The notes below the pieces were generated by a model. The model saw only the letters and a list, made by a program, of their open reading frames with translations. It did not search any database and was not told the DNA's origin. Positions 48,542 through 58,464 of a stretch of 64,000 bases of DNA are shown here, piece by piece; the first letter of the stretch is position 1; every line of letters begins with the position of its first letter. The stretch covers positions 16,033-80,032 of the forward strand of contig JAAEQC010000102.1 in assembly GCA_024231905.1 (NCBI GenBank), read 5' to 3'. The position numbers were made by a program, and so were the translations under genes. This DNA comes from a bacterium. Lineage in GTDB: Bacteria; Krumholzibacteriota; Krumholzibacteriia; LZORAL124-64-63.

Positions 48542-49842
48542 TGTCCGGCACCGGCCTGCTCCGGTTCATCCTCGTGGTGCTGCCGCTGACCAACTCGGTG
48601 ACGCTACCGGTGGGCTTCCCCCTCAAGCTGTACGAAGTGGCCGGCTTCCTCGCCGTGGCCCACGCACTGCTGGGGCGGGGCTTCGCCCTGGGCCGCGCCG
48701 GCCGGGTCGTCGCCCTGTGGGGTGCATTCTGGTTCGGTAGCACCCTGGCCTCGGCCTGGGGCCTGTACGAGCTCTCCCTGCGGGACCTCGGCATGCTGGA
48801 GTGGGCCCACGGCCGCTACGATCCTCTCATCAACACCCTCTACCACTACACCTACCTGGCCTTCGACATCGGTCTGCTGGCCCTCTTTCTGGACGCCCTG
48901 GTGAGCGAGCGTATCAGCCGCTACCAGTTCTGCCGCTGGTGGTTGACGGGCACGGCCCTGGCGGTGGGCTACGCCGTGGTGCTGAACCTGGTCCATCACG
49001 CGGGCCTGCCCACCCTGCTGGTTCTGCGCTGGGACGACGTGCAACTCATGAACGTGGGGGGCATCCCGGTGGTCCGCACGGGGCCCTTCGAGGAGGGGAA
49101 CTACTTCGGACTGTACCTGCTGGCGTCCCTGGTGGTGGCCCTGTGGGCGCGGCGCCGCTGGCCGGAACGTTTCATCCGGGCCATGGCGCCGGTCATCCTG
49201 CTGGGCGTGGTCATCACCGCCTCGCCGGCGGCCCTGCTGGGAGCGGTGGCGCTGGTGCTGGTGGCGGTCTTCTTCGGCGGCGGTTCGCCCCTGGCCCGGG
49301 GCGCGGCCGTGGGGGCGGGGGCCCTGGGCCTGGCCTTCCTGGCGGTTACGGGACTGCTGCAGACCCTGGTCCTGGACAAATTCTCCCTGCTCTTCTACGG
49401 AGGCGTGGCCGACGTCCGCAACATCTCCCTGGTGCAGCGACTGAACGAGTCCCACCACGCGTGGCAACTCTTCCTGGACCACCCCCAGGGCGTGGGCATG
49501 GGCAACTTCGGCTACTTCTTCGGCGACCACGCGAACCTGTACGTGTGGTTGCGACCCCTGTGGATGCAGTTCAAGCACATCCCCAACAACGTCTACCTGG
49601 AAGTCCTGTCCGAACACGGGATCGTCGTGGCCTTGCTCTTCGCGGGAATCCTGGTGCGCAAGGTCGTGCGCCTGGTGCGGGCGCGGGAGTACCTGGTGAC
49701 CACGGGCGTGCTGCTCATGTACGTCTACTTCGCGGCGTTCCCGACCTTCCGCCTGGCGCTGATCTGGGTGTTCTGGGCCTTCGTGCTGCACCTGGGGAGC
49801 GACCGGGAATCCGCCGGGGACGAAGGTCCGTCAGCTTCGTGA
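48541..49842 (+). CDS. O-antigen polymerase/ligase-like membrane protein (Wzy-like)
   Basis: 433 residues from ATG 48541, overlapping the Wzz-like stop. About eleven to twelve hydrophobic spans and a large periplasmic loop before the last spans (GVADVRNISLVQRLNESHHA, HPQGVGMGNFGYFFGDHANL, HIPNNVYLEVLSEHGIVVAL). The GxGxGNF...NxxLExLxExG pattern is the O-antigen ligase/polymerase (Wzy_C) signature. Position after a chain-length determinant favours polymerase over ligase. It ends with a 12-base overlap with the convergent flippase gene. Confidence 0.78.
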   Translation: MSGTGLLRFILVVLPLTNSVTLPVGFPLKLYEVAGFLAVAHALLGRGFALGRAGRVVALWGAFWFGSTLASAWGLYELSLRDLGMLEWAHGRYDPLINTLYHYTYLAFDIGLLALFLDALVSERISRYQFCRWWLTGTALAVGYAVVLNLVHHAGLPTLLVLRWDDVQLMNVGGIPVVRTGPFEEGNYFGLYLLASLVVALWARRRWPERFIRAMAPVILLGVVITASPAALLGAVALVLVAVFFGGGSPLARGAAVGAGALGLAFLAVTGLLQTLVLDKFSLLFYGGVADVRNISLVQRLNESHHAWQLFLDHPQGVGMGNFGYFFGDHANLYVWLRPLWMQFKHIPNNVYLEVLSEHGIVVALLFAGILVRKVVRLVRAREYLVTTGVLLMYVYFAAFPTFRLALIWVFWAFVLHLGSDRESAGDEGPSAS

Positions 49843-51261
49843 TCCCTGACGTCTGAGGAAGACCAGCGCCGGTACCGTGGCCACGGCTGCGTAGGCGGCG
49901 GCGCCGGCGGCGATGCGTACCAGCACGTGTTGGCCGGTGGTCAGGAGCACAGCGCCGGCCAGGAGCGCCAGGGCCGGGGCCAGGCGCAGCAGCAGACCGC
50001 CCAGGGCGCGGTTGAACTGATGCCGCCATACGGTCGCCAGGATCACCAGCAGCAACCCGTGGGCGGCGAACATGCCCCAGGCGGTGCCGACGGTGCCCAT
50101 GGCGCGCCAGAGGAAGATCACCGCGCCCACGGCCACGGCGGCGCTCACGCCCAGGGGCGCCAGGTATTCCTGCTGGCGATCGGAAGCCATGAGCGCGTTG
50201 CCCAGGTAGGTGCCGGCGGCCAGGAAGACGTAGGACACGGACAGGATGCGGAAGACGCCTCCGGCCTCCGGGTACTGGTCGCCGTAGAGCAGGGCCACGA
50301 AGGGTTCGCCCAGGAGCGCGCCTCCCACTGCCGCCGGCAACAGCACGGCCAGGACCATCCCCAGGTAGTAGTTGAACGCTTCACGGAAGCCAGCCTCATC
50401 ACCCTTGGCCAGGCGCGACAGACGGGGCAGCAAGGCCGACCAGAGGATCTCGATGGCGATAACGATGACGAAGGTGATCCGCGCCGCCGCCGCGTAGTTG
50501 CCGGCGGCCGCCGGAGCGGCCAGCATGCCCAGCACCAGCAGATCCAGGTTGAGCAGCAACCGGCCCACCACCACGTTGGCGCCCATGGGCGCGGTGGCCC
50601 GCCAGCGCCGGGACGCTTCCCCGGCGGGCGGCAGCACCGGCCAGGGGATGCCGCCCAGGTGCCGGCGCACTGCGGCCAGCAGCAGGATGTTGCCGCCCAC
50701 CACCGAGGCCAGGTACATGGCGGGCACCCAGCGGGCGGCTCGGGCCGGGTCCCCGCCGGCCAGGGGTTTCAGGAGCAGCAGAACACCCACGGCGTACAGG
50801 GCGCTCAGCAGGATGCGCTGGGCGCCCACCATGGTCATGCGTTCGAGTCCCACCAGGATCCAGGCGTAGGTGCCCACCTGCAGGAGCACCGCGCCCAGGT
50901 AGATGCGGAAGACCCAAGGGTCGCCGGCGGCGAAGCGCAGGTGGGGGACGGCCAGCCAGAGCGCGGCCGTCACGATCACGGCCTGGACGGCGAAGAGCCC
51001 CGTGTGGCGCCGGGCGTAGGCAAGGATCCCAGCCCGGTCGTCCAGCCGGGAGATCTCCCGGATGCCCAGGACGGTTAGACCCCACTCGCCGATGATCAGG
51101 GCATAGGCCATGAAAGTCACGCCGAGCTGGACCACGCCGAACCAGTGGCTCCCCAGGATCCCGGCCAGGTAGACCAGGGCCCACAGGTTGAGCAGCTGGG
51201 ACAGGGCGTAGCCCACGGTCAAGCGGCTGAAGTTGTGGAGCACGCCCTGGCGTTCCGGCAT
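49831..51261 (-). CDS. Polysaccharide flippase (Wzx/MOP superfamily)
   Basis: 476 residues, twelve to fourteen hydrophobic spans. The start FSRLTVGYALSQLLNLWALV, GVVQLGVTFMAYALIIGEWG, VVVGRLLLNLDLLVLGMLAA and LPRLSRLAKGDEAGFREAFN are typical of O-antigen and lipid-linked-sugar flippases of the MOP family. It moves undecaprenyl-linked glycan units across the inner membrane for polymerisation. It reads toward the Wzy-like gene, and their last 12 bases overlap tail to tail, so only this gene of the block is on the minus strand. Confidence 0.85.
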   Translation of the reverse strand: MPERQGVLHNFSRLTVGYALSQLLNLWALVYLAGILGSHWFGVVQLGVTFMAYALIIGEWGLTVLGIREISRLDDRAGILAYARRHTGLFAVQAVIVTAALWLAVPHLRFAAGDPWVFRIYLGAVLLQVGTYAWILVGLERMTMVGAQRILLSALYAVGVLLLLKPLAGGDPARAARWVPAMYLASVVGGNILLLAAVRRHLGGIPWPVLPPAGEASRRWRATAPMGANVVVGRLLLNLDLLVLGMLAAPAAAGNYAAAARITFVIVIAIEILWSALLPRLSRLAKGDEAGFREAFNYYLGMVLAVLLPAAVGGALLGEPFVALLYGDQYPEAGGVFRILSVSYVFLAAGTYLGNALMASDRQQEYLAPLGVSAAVAVGAVIFLWRAMGTVGTAWGMFAAHGLLLVILATVWRHQFNRALGGLLLRLAPALALLAGAVLLTTGQHVLVRIAAGAAAYAAVATVPALVFLRRQGSRS

Positions 51262-51328
51262 GATGGTCCTTTCGTGAGCGTCATGTTGGGCCCCGGCGCA
51301 CGGGCCGTCAAGGGCCGGTCCCCGGGCG

Positions 51329-51357
51329 TGGACAGGGCCGGGTACGACCCCTATGAT
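51329..51357 (+). promoter_or_regulatory. Promoter of the WaaL-like gene
   Basis: TGGACA (51329-51334), 17 bases, TATGAT (51352-51357); 5 of 6 matches in both boxes. Predicted start near 51364, 36 bases before GTG 51400 with its GGAGGA at 51391. Confidence 0.6.
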
Positions 51358-51399
51358 GGCCGCGCAAAGGATGCCGCGGGACCTTTCCTTGGAGGAGAC

Positions 51400-52623
51400 G
51401 TGAACCGCCTGCCGACGTGGCTGCGCCTGGCCCCCCTGTACCTCTTGGCCCTGGCCGCGCCCATCTCCCTCAGCGTGGGCAGTATCGCCGCGGGGCTGTG
51501 CTTAGCCGTGGCCCTGGCCGTACTCGCGGTGGAACGCGACCCGGCTGTCCTGCCGCCCCGCACGGTGCTCTGGGGACTGGCCTTCCTGGTGGGGACTTAC
51601 GCCCTGGCCACCGCCTTCGCACCGGCCGGTTTCCAGCGCTGGGACAAGCTCCTGGAGGAGAACTGGCTGAAGCCCCTGTTGGTGGCGGTGCCGGTCCTGG
51701 CGGCCGGCCGTCCGCGCCACGGACGCTGGATTCTGCTGGTGCTGCTGGCGGCCACGGCCGTGGCCGCGCTCTACGCCTGCCGGCAGCACGTCACCGGCTG
51801 GGACCCCATCCGGGGCCGCACCCTGGTGACCGAGTTCGGCCACATCGCCGTCACCGGTTTCGTGAACCACAAGCTCAGCTTCGGCGGCCAGTTGCTGGTG
51901 GCCATCCTGGCGGCCGCGGCCTGGACCCTGGCGCCGGGCGGACGCCGTGCCCGACGCCTGTTGCCGGTGCAAACGGGCCTGGTCGTCCTGTTGGGCCTGT
52001 CCCTGGTCTGGACCTACGCCCGGGGCCCCTGGTTGGGCGTCCTGGCCGGTCTGGTGGTGCTGGCGGCGCTGCTGCAAGGTCGGCGGCGCCTGGTGGGACT
52101 GATGCTCCTGACGCTCCCGGTGGTGGTAAGCCTGCTCCAGGGCGACCTGCGCGGCCACCTGCTGAGAGCCGCATCCGCGGCGGCCAACGAGACCCGGCTC
52201 AACCTGTGGCGCAGCTCCCTGGCCGGGATCGCCGACCGGCCCCTGCTCGGCTGGGGGCCCGGCAACTTCAGCGAGATGCTGGCCCACCACGAGGTGGCCG
52301 GCTTTTACAACTCCCGCTCCCACGCCCACAACGACCTGCTCATGCACGGGGTGAACGCGGGCGTGCTCGGTGCGCTGGCTTCCCTGTTCCTCTGGGGGGG
52401 GATAGCGGTGCTCCTGTACCTGGCCTGGCGGCGCGGCGGCGGCTGGGTCCCACTGGCCGGCGCGGCGGTCCTGGCTGGCCTGGCGGTGGCCGGACTGTTC
52501 CAGGTTTTCCACACGGACGACGAGGTGGAACTGGTGCTCTGCCTGGTCCTGGGACTGGGCCTGGCCCGGGGCGCCGGCGGTCCAGCAGACGATTGCCAAG
52601 CCCCGGACCGTGTGCGAGATTGA
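51400..52623 (+). CDS. O-antigen ligase family membrane protein (WaaL-like)
   Basis: 407 residues from GTG 51400, chosen for GGAGGA and the promoter position. Around eleven spans are predicted, with the Wzy_C loop LNLWRSSLAGIADRPLLGWG, PGNFSEMLAHHEV and SRSHAHNDLLMHGVNAGVLG. The (R/K)xxxWxxGxxxxxxxPxxGxG and HxxHNxxL patterns are hallmarks of O-antigen ligases, the His being implicated in transfer of glycans to lipid A core. A second relative of this superfamily lies at 48541-49842, so this one is the better ligase candidate. The FKBP lipoprotein gene follows after 52 bases. Confidence 0.8.
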   Translation: MNRLPTWLRLAPLYLLALAAPISLSVGSIAAGLCLAVALAVLAVERDPAVLPPRTVLWGLAFLVGTYALATAFAPAGFQRWDKLLEENWLKPLLVAVPVLAAGRPRHGRWILLVLLAATAVAALYACRQHVTGWDPIRGRTLVTEFGHIAVTGFVNHKLSFGGQLLVAILAAAAWTLAPGGRRARRLLPVQTGLVVLLGLSLVWTYARGPWLGVLAGLVVLAALLQGRRRLVGLMLLTLPVVVSLLQGDLRGHLLRAASAAANETRLNLWRSSLAGIADRPLLGWGPGNFSEMLAHHEVAGFYNSRSHAHNDLLMHGVNAGVLGALASLFLWGGIAVLLYLAWRRGGGWVPLAGAAVLAGLAVAGLFQVFHTDDEVELVLCLVLGLGLARGAGGPADDCQAPDRVRD

Positions 52624-52675
52624 GTGGCCGACACCACGGCGGCGGCGCCGCCCACCACCCATCGAGAGGATGACA

Positions 52676-53446
52676 ATGCAGCTGAGGAGAACGGCGGCCC
52701 TGGCTGCCATGCTGGCCGCGCTGGTGGCCCTGGGCGCCTGCGCGCAGGACCCAGGATTCGTGGAACTGGAACCGGGTCTGAGCTACGTGGACTCGACCGT
52801 CGGCACCGGCGCCCTCGTGGAACCCGGCGACTACATCGAGGTCCACTACACGGGCTGGGTGTGGGATACGGAGAAGCAGGCCAAGGGTACCCAGTTCGAC
52901 AGTTCCCACGACCGGGACGAACCCATCGTGCTGCGCATCGGCAAGGGTTTCGTCGTCGATGGTTGGGACCGGGGGATCCCGGGCATGCATCAGGGTGGCA
53001 AGCGCACGCTCATGCTGGCACCGGAGCTGGCCTTTGGCGAGAGTGGCTCGCCGCCGAATATCCCGCCCGCGGCCACGCTGATCTTCGACGTGGAGGTCGT
53101 CGGCCTGCCCGAGGTCCAGATGGACATTCTGACCGCCGGCGAAGGCGAGACGGCCGCCCTCGGCGACCGTCTCAGCGTCCACTACACTGGCTGGTTCTGG
53201 AAAGACGGCGCCCCGGGCAACAAGTTCGACTCGTCCCACGACCGGGGTCGTCCCTACCAGCTCACCCTCGGCGCCGGCCAGGTCATCTTCGGCTGGGAGA
53301 TCGCTCTGGAGGGCCTGAAGACGGGTACCACGGCGCGGGTCATCATCCCGCCGTCGCTGGCCTACGGCAAAAACGGGCGCGGTTCGATACCGGCCGAATC
53401 GACTCTCATGTTCGAGATGGAGCTGGTGGAAGTCGTCCACCCGTGA
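52676..53446 (+). CDS. Tandem-FKBP peptidyl-prolyl isomerase lipoprotein
   Basis: 256 residues from ATG 52676, with GAGAGGA ending five bases upstream (ATG 52670 lies inside it). The lipobox ALGACAQ places the modified Cys at 22. Two FKBP domains follow. The first (about 37-142) has [42 protein letters not shown] and [12 protein letters not shown]. The second (about 150-256) has [47 protein letters not shown] and [16 protein letters not shown]-type isomerases speed proline cis-trans changes, here probably for folding exported proteins. Duplicate domains in one lipoprotein are less common than the single-domain form. Confidence 0.9.
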   Translation: MQLRRTAALAAMLAALVALGACAQDPGFVELEPGLSYVDSTVGTGALVEPGDYIEVHYTGWVWDTEKQAKGTQFDSSHDRDEPIVLRIGKGFVVDGWDRGIPGMHQGGKRTLMLAPELAFGESGSPPNIPPAATLIFDVEVVGLPEVQMDILTAGEGETAALGDRLSVHYTGWFWKDGAPGNKFDSSHDRGRPYQLTLGAGQVIFGWEIALEGLKTGTTARVIIPPSLAYGKNGRGSIPAESTLMFEMELVEVVHP

Positions 53447-53452
53447 TTCCAG

Positions 53453-53485
53453 TTCCGGGCCGGAAATCCGACAGATCCAGTCGGA
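53453..53485. repeat. Two adjacent inverted repeats between the FKBP gene and hppA
   Basis: TTCCGGGCCGGAA (53453-53465) is a perfect palindrome around one G. TCCGAC (53467-53472) and GTCGGA (53480-53485) form a hairpin with a seven-base loop. They end three bases before the hppA -35, so they may terminate the upstream transcript or act as an operator. Confidence 0.4.
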
Positions 53486-53488
53486 AAC

Positions 53489-53517
53489 TTGCCCTCGCCG
53501 GGAGCAGATACTAGAAT
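53489..53517 (+). promoter_or_regulatory. Promoter of hppA
   Basis: TTGCCC (53489-53494), 17 bases, TAGAAT (53512-53517), the -10 matching 5 of 6 positions. Predicted start near 53524, leaving a leader of about 68 bases to the TTG at 53592. Confidence 0.6.
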
Positions 53518-53591
53518 TCGTTAAGTTTTTAGCAGCGCCCTTTCAGGGGCGTCTGCTTCATCTGGGCGTTCCATTGCCAGGAGGAAATGCG

Positions 53592-55625
<2,034 letters not shown>

Positions 55626-55649
55626 CGACGTCGACGCAAGCGACGCATG

Positions 55650-55677
55650 AAGGCCCGTCCCGTGAGGGGCGGGCCTT
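55650..55677 (+). terminator. Terminator hairpin of hppA
   Basis: Arms AAGGCCCGTCCC (55650-55661) and GGGGCGGGCCTT (55666-55677) pair over twelve positions with one G-U wobble around a GTGA loop, followed by TCCGTTTG. It starts 25 bases after the hppA stop. Convergent use by the Cache-domain gene (ending at 55753) is possible. Confidence 0.7.
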
Positions 55678-55752
55678 CCGTTTGCGATGGGGTAGAACTC
55701 GGATCTCGCCGCCGGTGCCGATGATGCGCTACTTGACGATCCTGAAGCGTCC

Positions 55753-56232
55753 CTAGTCGATATACATGCCGGAACAGACGACGTAGGTTACGCCGTCGCT
55801 GCCCTTGCTCAATCGGAAATAGGTTTTCTTGGCGTGGATGCCCTTGTCGCCCGGCTTGGTGTAGCTGTAGGTGATCCAGCCTGTGCTGTCGGCCAAGGCG
55901 CCGGCGACGATGTCGTCCTGGAACTTCTTGCCCCGCACGTCGGTCTTTCCCTTGTAGCACTTGCCCACGAGAATCTGCTTGGGGTGGGCCACGATGGTCA
56001 CTTCGGTATCGTAGACGAAGACGTAGTGGGCCTTGTCGTACTTGTTCTGATAGGGGTGATCGCCCCTGTTGATCAGGTCGAAGGTGCTGGCAACGTCGGT
56101 TTCCAGGTCGGTGGTCGTCTTGTCGACCAGGTCCACGACGCCGTCCTCCTCCATGATCCCGGCGACGGCGGTGCCGGCCAGGAGAATGGCTAGGACGGCC
56201 GAGGCCAAGCGGTGGGACGATTCCTTCCTCAT
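55753..56232 (-). CDS. Periplasmic single-Cache-domain protein
   Basis: 159 residues, ATG with GAGGGG upstream. Residues 1-24 form a signal peptide (ending GTAVAG). The rest is a small sensor-type domain: [40 protein letters not shown] then [40 protein letters not shown] and [20 protein letters not shown]. This matches the soluble Cache domains seen in chemoreceptors and as free-standing proteins, which bind small organic ligands. No membrane anchor or output domain is present, so it may act as a binding partner. The final two Cys (CYKG, VVCSG) could form a disulfide. Confidence 0.8.
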   Translation of the reverse strand: MRKESSHRLASAVLAILLAGTAVAGIMEEDGVVDLVDKTTTDLETDVASTFDLINRGDHPYQNKYDKAHYVFVYDTEVTIVAHPKQILVGKCYKGKTDVRGKKFQDDIVAGALADSTGWITYSYTKPGDKGIHAKKTYFRLSKGSDGVTYVVCSGMYID

Positions 56233-56376
56233 GTCGATCCCCTCGTCGTCCTACGGGATGGCACCGTCGGGTGGACGGGTATACTCAAGATCCGTTTCCA
56301 TAATCGCTTCCGGGAAGTGATCGGAAGGAATAAGGTAAGTCTTTAGTGTTTGTCTCGGCAGACTGGTCCCACCCAC

Positions 56377-57729
56377 TTACAGGAGCGGTCGCACCAGGAA
56401 CTCCCAAACGATGCCTGCGGCGGCCGCCAGACCCAGGGTCACGATCATGTTCCATTTGAGCCGCATGAGCGCCACGAAGGCCGCCGCGGCGATGACCAGG
56501 GACGCGATGTTCGCGGTGGCCAGGTCGGGAACCAGGAGGCGCAGACCGCCTCCGTGCCACTCATCCACGTGACCGAAGGCCACGTGCATACCGAACCAGA
56601 CGGCCAGGTTCAGGACGACTCCCACCACTGCGGCGGTGATGGCCGACAAACCGGCGCTCAGGGTCGTCCGGCCCCGGAGCAGTTCGATGTACGGGGCGCC
56701 CAGGAAGACCCACAGGAAGCAGGGGATGAAGGTGGTCCAGGTGGTGAGCACGGACGCCAGGAAGGCGGCGGTCAGAGGCTCGAAGGGTTCCGGGTTGCGG
56801 TAGCCGCCCATGAAGCCCACGAACTGGACGACCTGGATCAGGGGCCCCGGCGTGGTCTCGGCCATGCCCAGGCCGTTGAGCATCTCGCCCGGTTGGAGCC
56901 AGCCGTAGAGTTCCACCGCCTGCTGGGCCACGTAGGCGAGAACGGCGTAGGCGCCGCCGAAGGTCACCACCGCCGCCTTGCTGAAGAAGATGCCGGCGTG
57001 GACGAACACGTGATCGCGGCCGAGGGTCGACAGGACGACCGCGCCGGGCCCGAACCAGAGGACGCCGCAGATCAGGATCACCTGCACGGCGCGCTTCAGG
57101 CTGGGCCGCGTGTGGGCGGCCACGTCGTCGTTGATGACCACGTCCGACTCGTCGTCCCCATGGCCCTTGATGACCACGAACGAATCGGGCCGCCAGCGTC
57201 CGCCCATGAGGCCGACCAGTCCCGCCGTCAGGACGATCAAGGGAAACGGGACTTCGAAGAGGAAGATGCCCACGAAGGCCGCCGCGGCGATGGCCAACAT
57301 GGCCCGCGTCTTGAGGGCCTTGCGGCCGATGCGGATCACCGCTTCGACCACCACCGCCAGGGTGGCGGCCTTCAGGCCGAAGAAGAGGGCCACCACCAGG
57401 TCCACCTGCTGGTACTCGGCGTAGAGGACGGACAGGACCAGGATGGACACGAAGCCGGGAATCACGAAGAGGGTGCCGGCCGCCACACCGCCGCGCCAGC
57501 CGTGGAGCAACCAGCCCACGTAAGTGGCCATCTGCTGGGCCTCGGGACCGGGCAGGAGCATGCAGTAGTTCAGGGCGTGGAGGAATCGGTTCTCGCTGAG
57601 CCAACGTCGCTCTTCCACGAGGATGCGGTGCATCATGGCGATCTGGCCCGCGGGTCCGCCGAAGCTCAGCAGACCCACCTTCACCCAGACCCGAAACGCC
57701 TCGCCGAAACCCACGGCATGGGAGGGCAT
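56377..57729 (-). CDS. chrA: Chromate transporter ChrA (CHR family, two-domain)
   Basis: 450 residues with two homologous CHR domains. The first has FRVWVKVGLLSFGGPAGQIA (N-terminal signature), NYCMLLPGPEAQQMATYVGW and GTLFVIPGFVSIL. The second has VVTFGGAYAVLAYVAQQAV, GLGMAETTPGPLIQVVQFVG and LTTWTTFIPCFLWVFLGAP. A short hydrophilic linker with GHGDDESDVVINDD joins them. ChrA exports chromate, in some bacteria as part of sulfate-linked physiology. The physiological anion here could be another oxyanion. It sits in the same minus-strand block as the TauE/SafE permease. Confidence 0.93.
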   Translation of the reverse strand: MPSHAVGFGEAFRVWVKVGLLSFGGPAGQIAMMHRILVEERRWLSENRFLHALNYCMLLPGPEAQQMATYVGWLLHGWRGGVAAGTLFVIPGFVSILVLSVLYAEYQQVDLVVALFFGLKAATLAVVVEAVIRIGRKALKTRAMLAIAAAAFVGIFLFEVPFPLIVLTAGLVGLMGGRWRPDSFVVIKGHGDDESDVVINDDVAAHTRPSLKRAVQVILICGVLWFGPGAVVLSTLGRDHVFVHAGIFFSKAAVVTFGGAYAVLAYVAQQAVELYGWLQPGEMLNGLGMAETTPGPLIQVVQFVGFMGGYRNPEPFEPLTAAFLASVLTTWTTFIPCFLWVFLGAPYIELLRGRTTLSAGLSAITAAVVGVVLNLAVWFGMHVAFGHVDEWHGGGLRLLVPDLATANIASLVIAAAAFVALMRLKWNMIVTLGLAAAAGIVWEFLVRPLL

Positions 57730-57813
57730 CGGTCCACCTCTCTCGAAAACGGGCAGAAATTGTCCTGAATCAATGTAATAGAGAAGCGGAACAGTCGCCT
57801 GTCCCCGGAGGCC

Positions 57814-58371
57814 CTAGTCCTTGCGGGGACGCAACCGGGGAGCGGTGAAGAACCACACCACGTGCATCAGCAGCACGCAGACGGTGAAGAAGGGGACCGA
57901 TCCGCAGTTCAGGCCGCCCAGGGAAAAGAGGAAGGGGCGGTCGAAGAGTTCCAGCAGGCGCTCGGTGCGGTAGGAGTCGTTGACGTAGGCCAGGAGGGCG
58001 AAGAAGGGCATATACTTGGTCAGGAGACTGATCATCAGCCCTTCGAAGAAGTAGTTGTAATAGGCCTGGTTCAGTTCGGCCTGGTCGATGTTGCGGGCCA
58101 GGCGTCCGGCCTTCTCGCGGTCCTCCCATTTGGAGGCTTCGTCCCGCAACTGCCGCAGCTCGTAGTACCGCTTGCGCAGCACGGCGTAGCGCGGGGGCCG
58201 GTACAGGCGGGTCAGCAGTTTCTGCAGCAGCACGGTCACCAGCGCCACCACGGCCACGGTGAAAGCGGGTCCGAAGAAGTGCAGGGTACCGAAGACCGTG
58301 TCCATGACGCCGGCCACCCAGGCCATGCCCGCCAGGATCCCGAACCACAGCTTGTCCATGAATTCTTCCAC
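57814..58371 (-). CDS. EMC3/DUF106-like (Oxa1 superfamily) membrane protein
   Basis: 185 residues, GTG start at 58371 (ATG 58359 is an alternative; neither has a strong ribosome site). Layout: span at about 8-50 in two parts (FGILAGMAWVAGVMDTVF and FTVAVVALVTVLLQKLL), a basic coiled-coil segment (about 55-100, VLRKRYYELRQLRDEASKWE), a span near 107-127 (FFEGLMISLLTKYMPFFALL) and a last span near 158-178. This order, span, charged coiled coil, then paired spans, resembles archaeal DUF106 and EMC3/TMCO1 proteins of the YidC/Oxa1 group. The resemblance is by layout and is not certain. Confidence 0.6.
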   Translation of the reverse strand: MEEFMDKLWFGILAGMAWVAGVMDTVFGTLHFFGPAFTVAVVALVTVLLQKLLTRLYRPPRYAVLRKRYYELRQLRDEASKWEDREKAGRLARNIDQAELNQAYYNYFFEGLMISLLTKYMPFFALLAYVNDSYRTERLLELFDRPFLFSLGGLNCGSVPFFTVCVLLMHVVWFFTAPRLRPRKD

Positions 58372-58400
58372 GCCACTGCCTGTCCGTTGGGGGATGAGGT

Positions 58401-58428
58401 ACGGGGAAGGGCACGAGCCCTTCCCCGT
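58401..58428. terminator. Perfect 12-base-arm hairpin downstream of the TauE/SafE gene
   Basis: ACGGGGAAGGGC (58401-58412) and GCCCTTCCCCGT (58417-58428) pair fully around an ACGA loop. It lies 36 bases after the permease stop and 30 bases before the EMC3-like start, so it may reduce read-through between them. No T tract follows. Confidence 0.6.
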
Positions 58429-58464
58429 TGTAACCGTTCAGTCGCTCTCGCGCAACTTCGGGGT

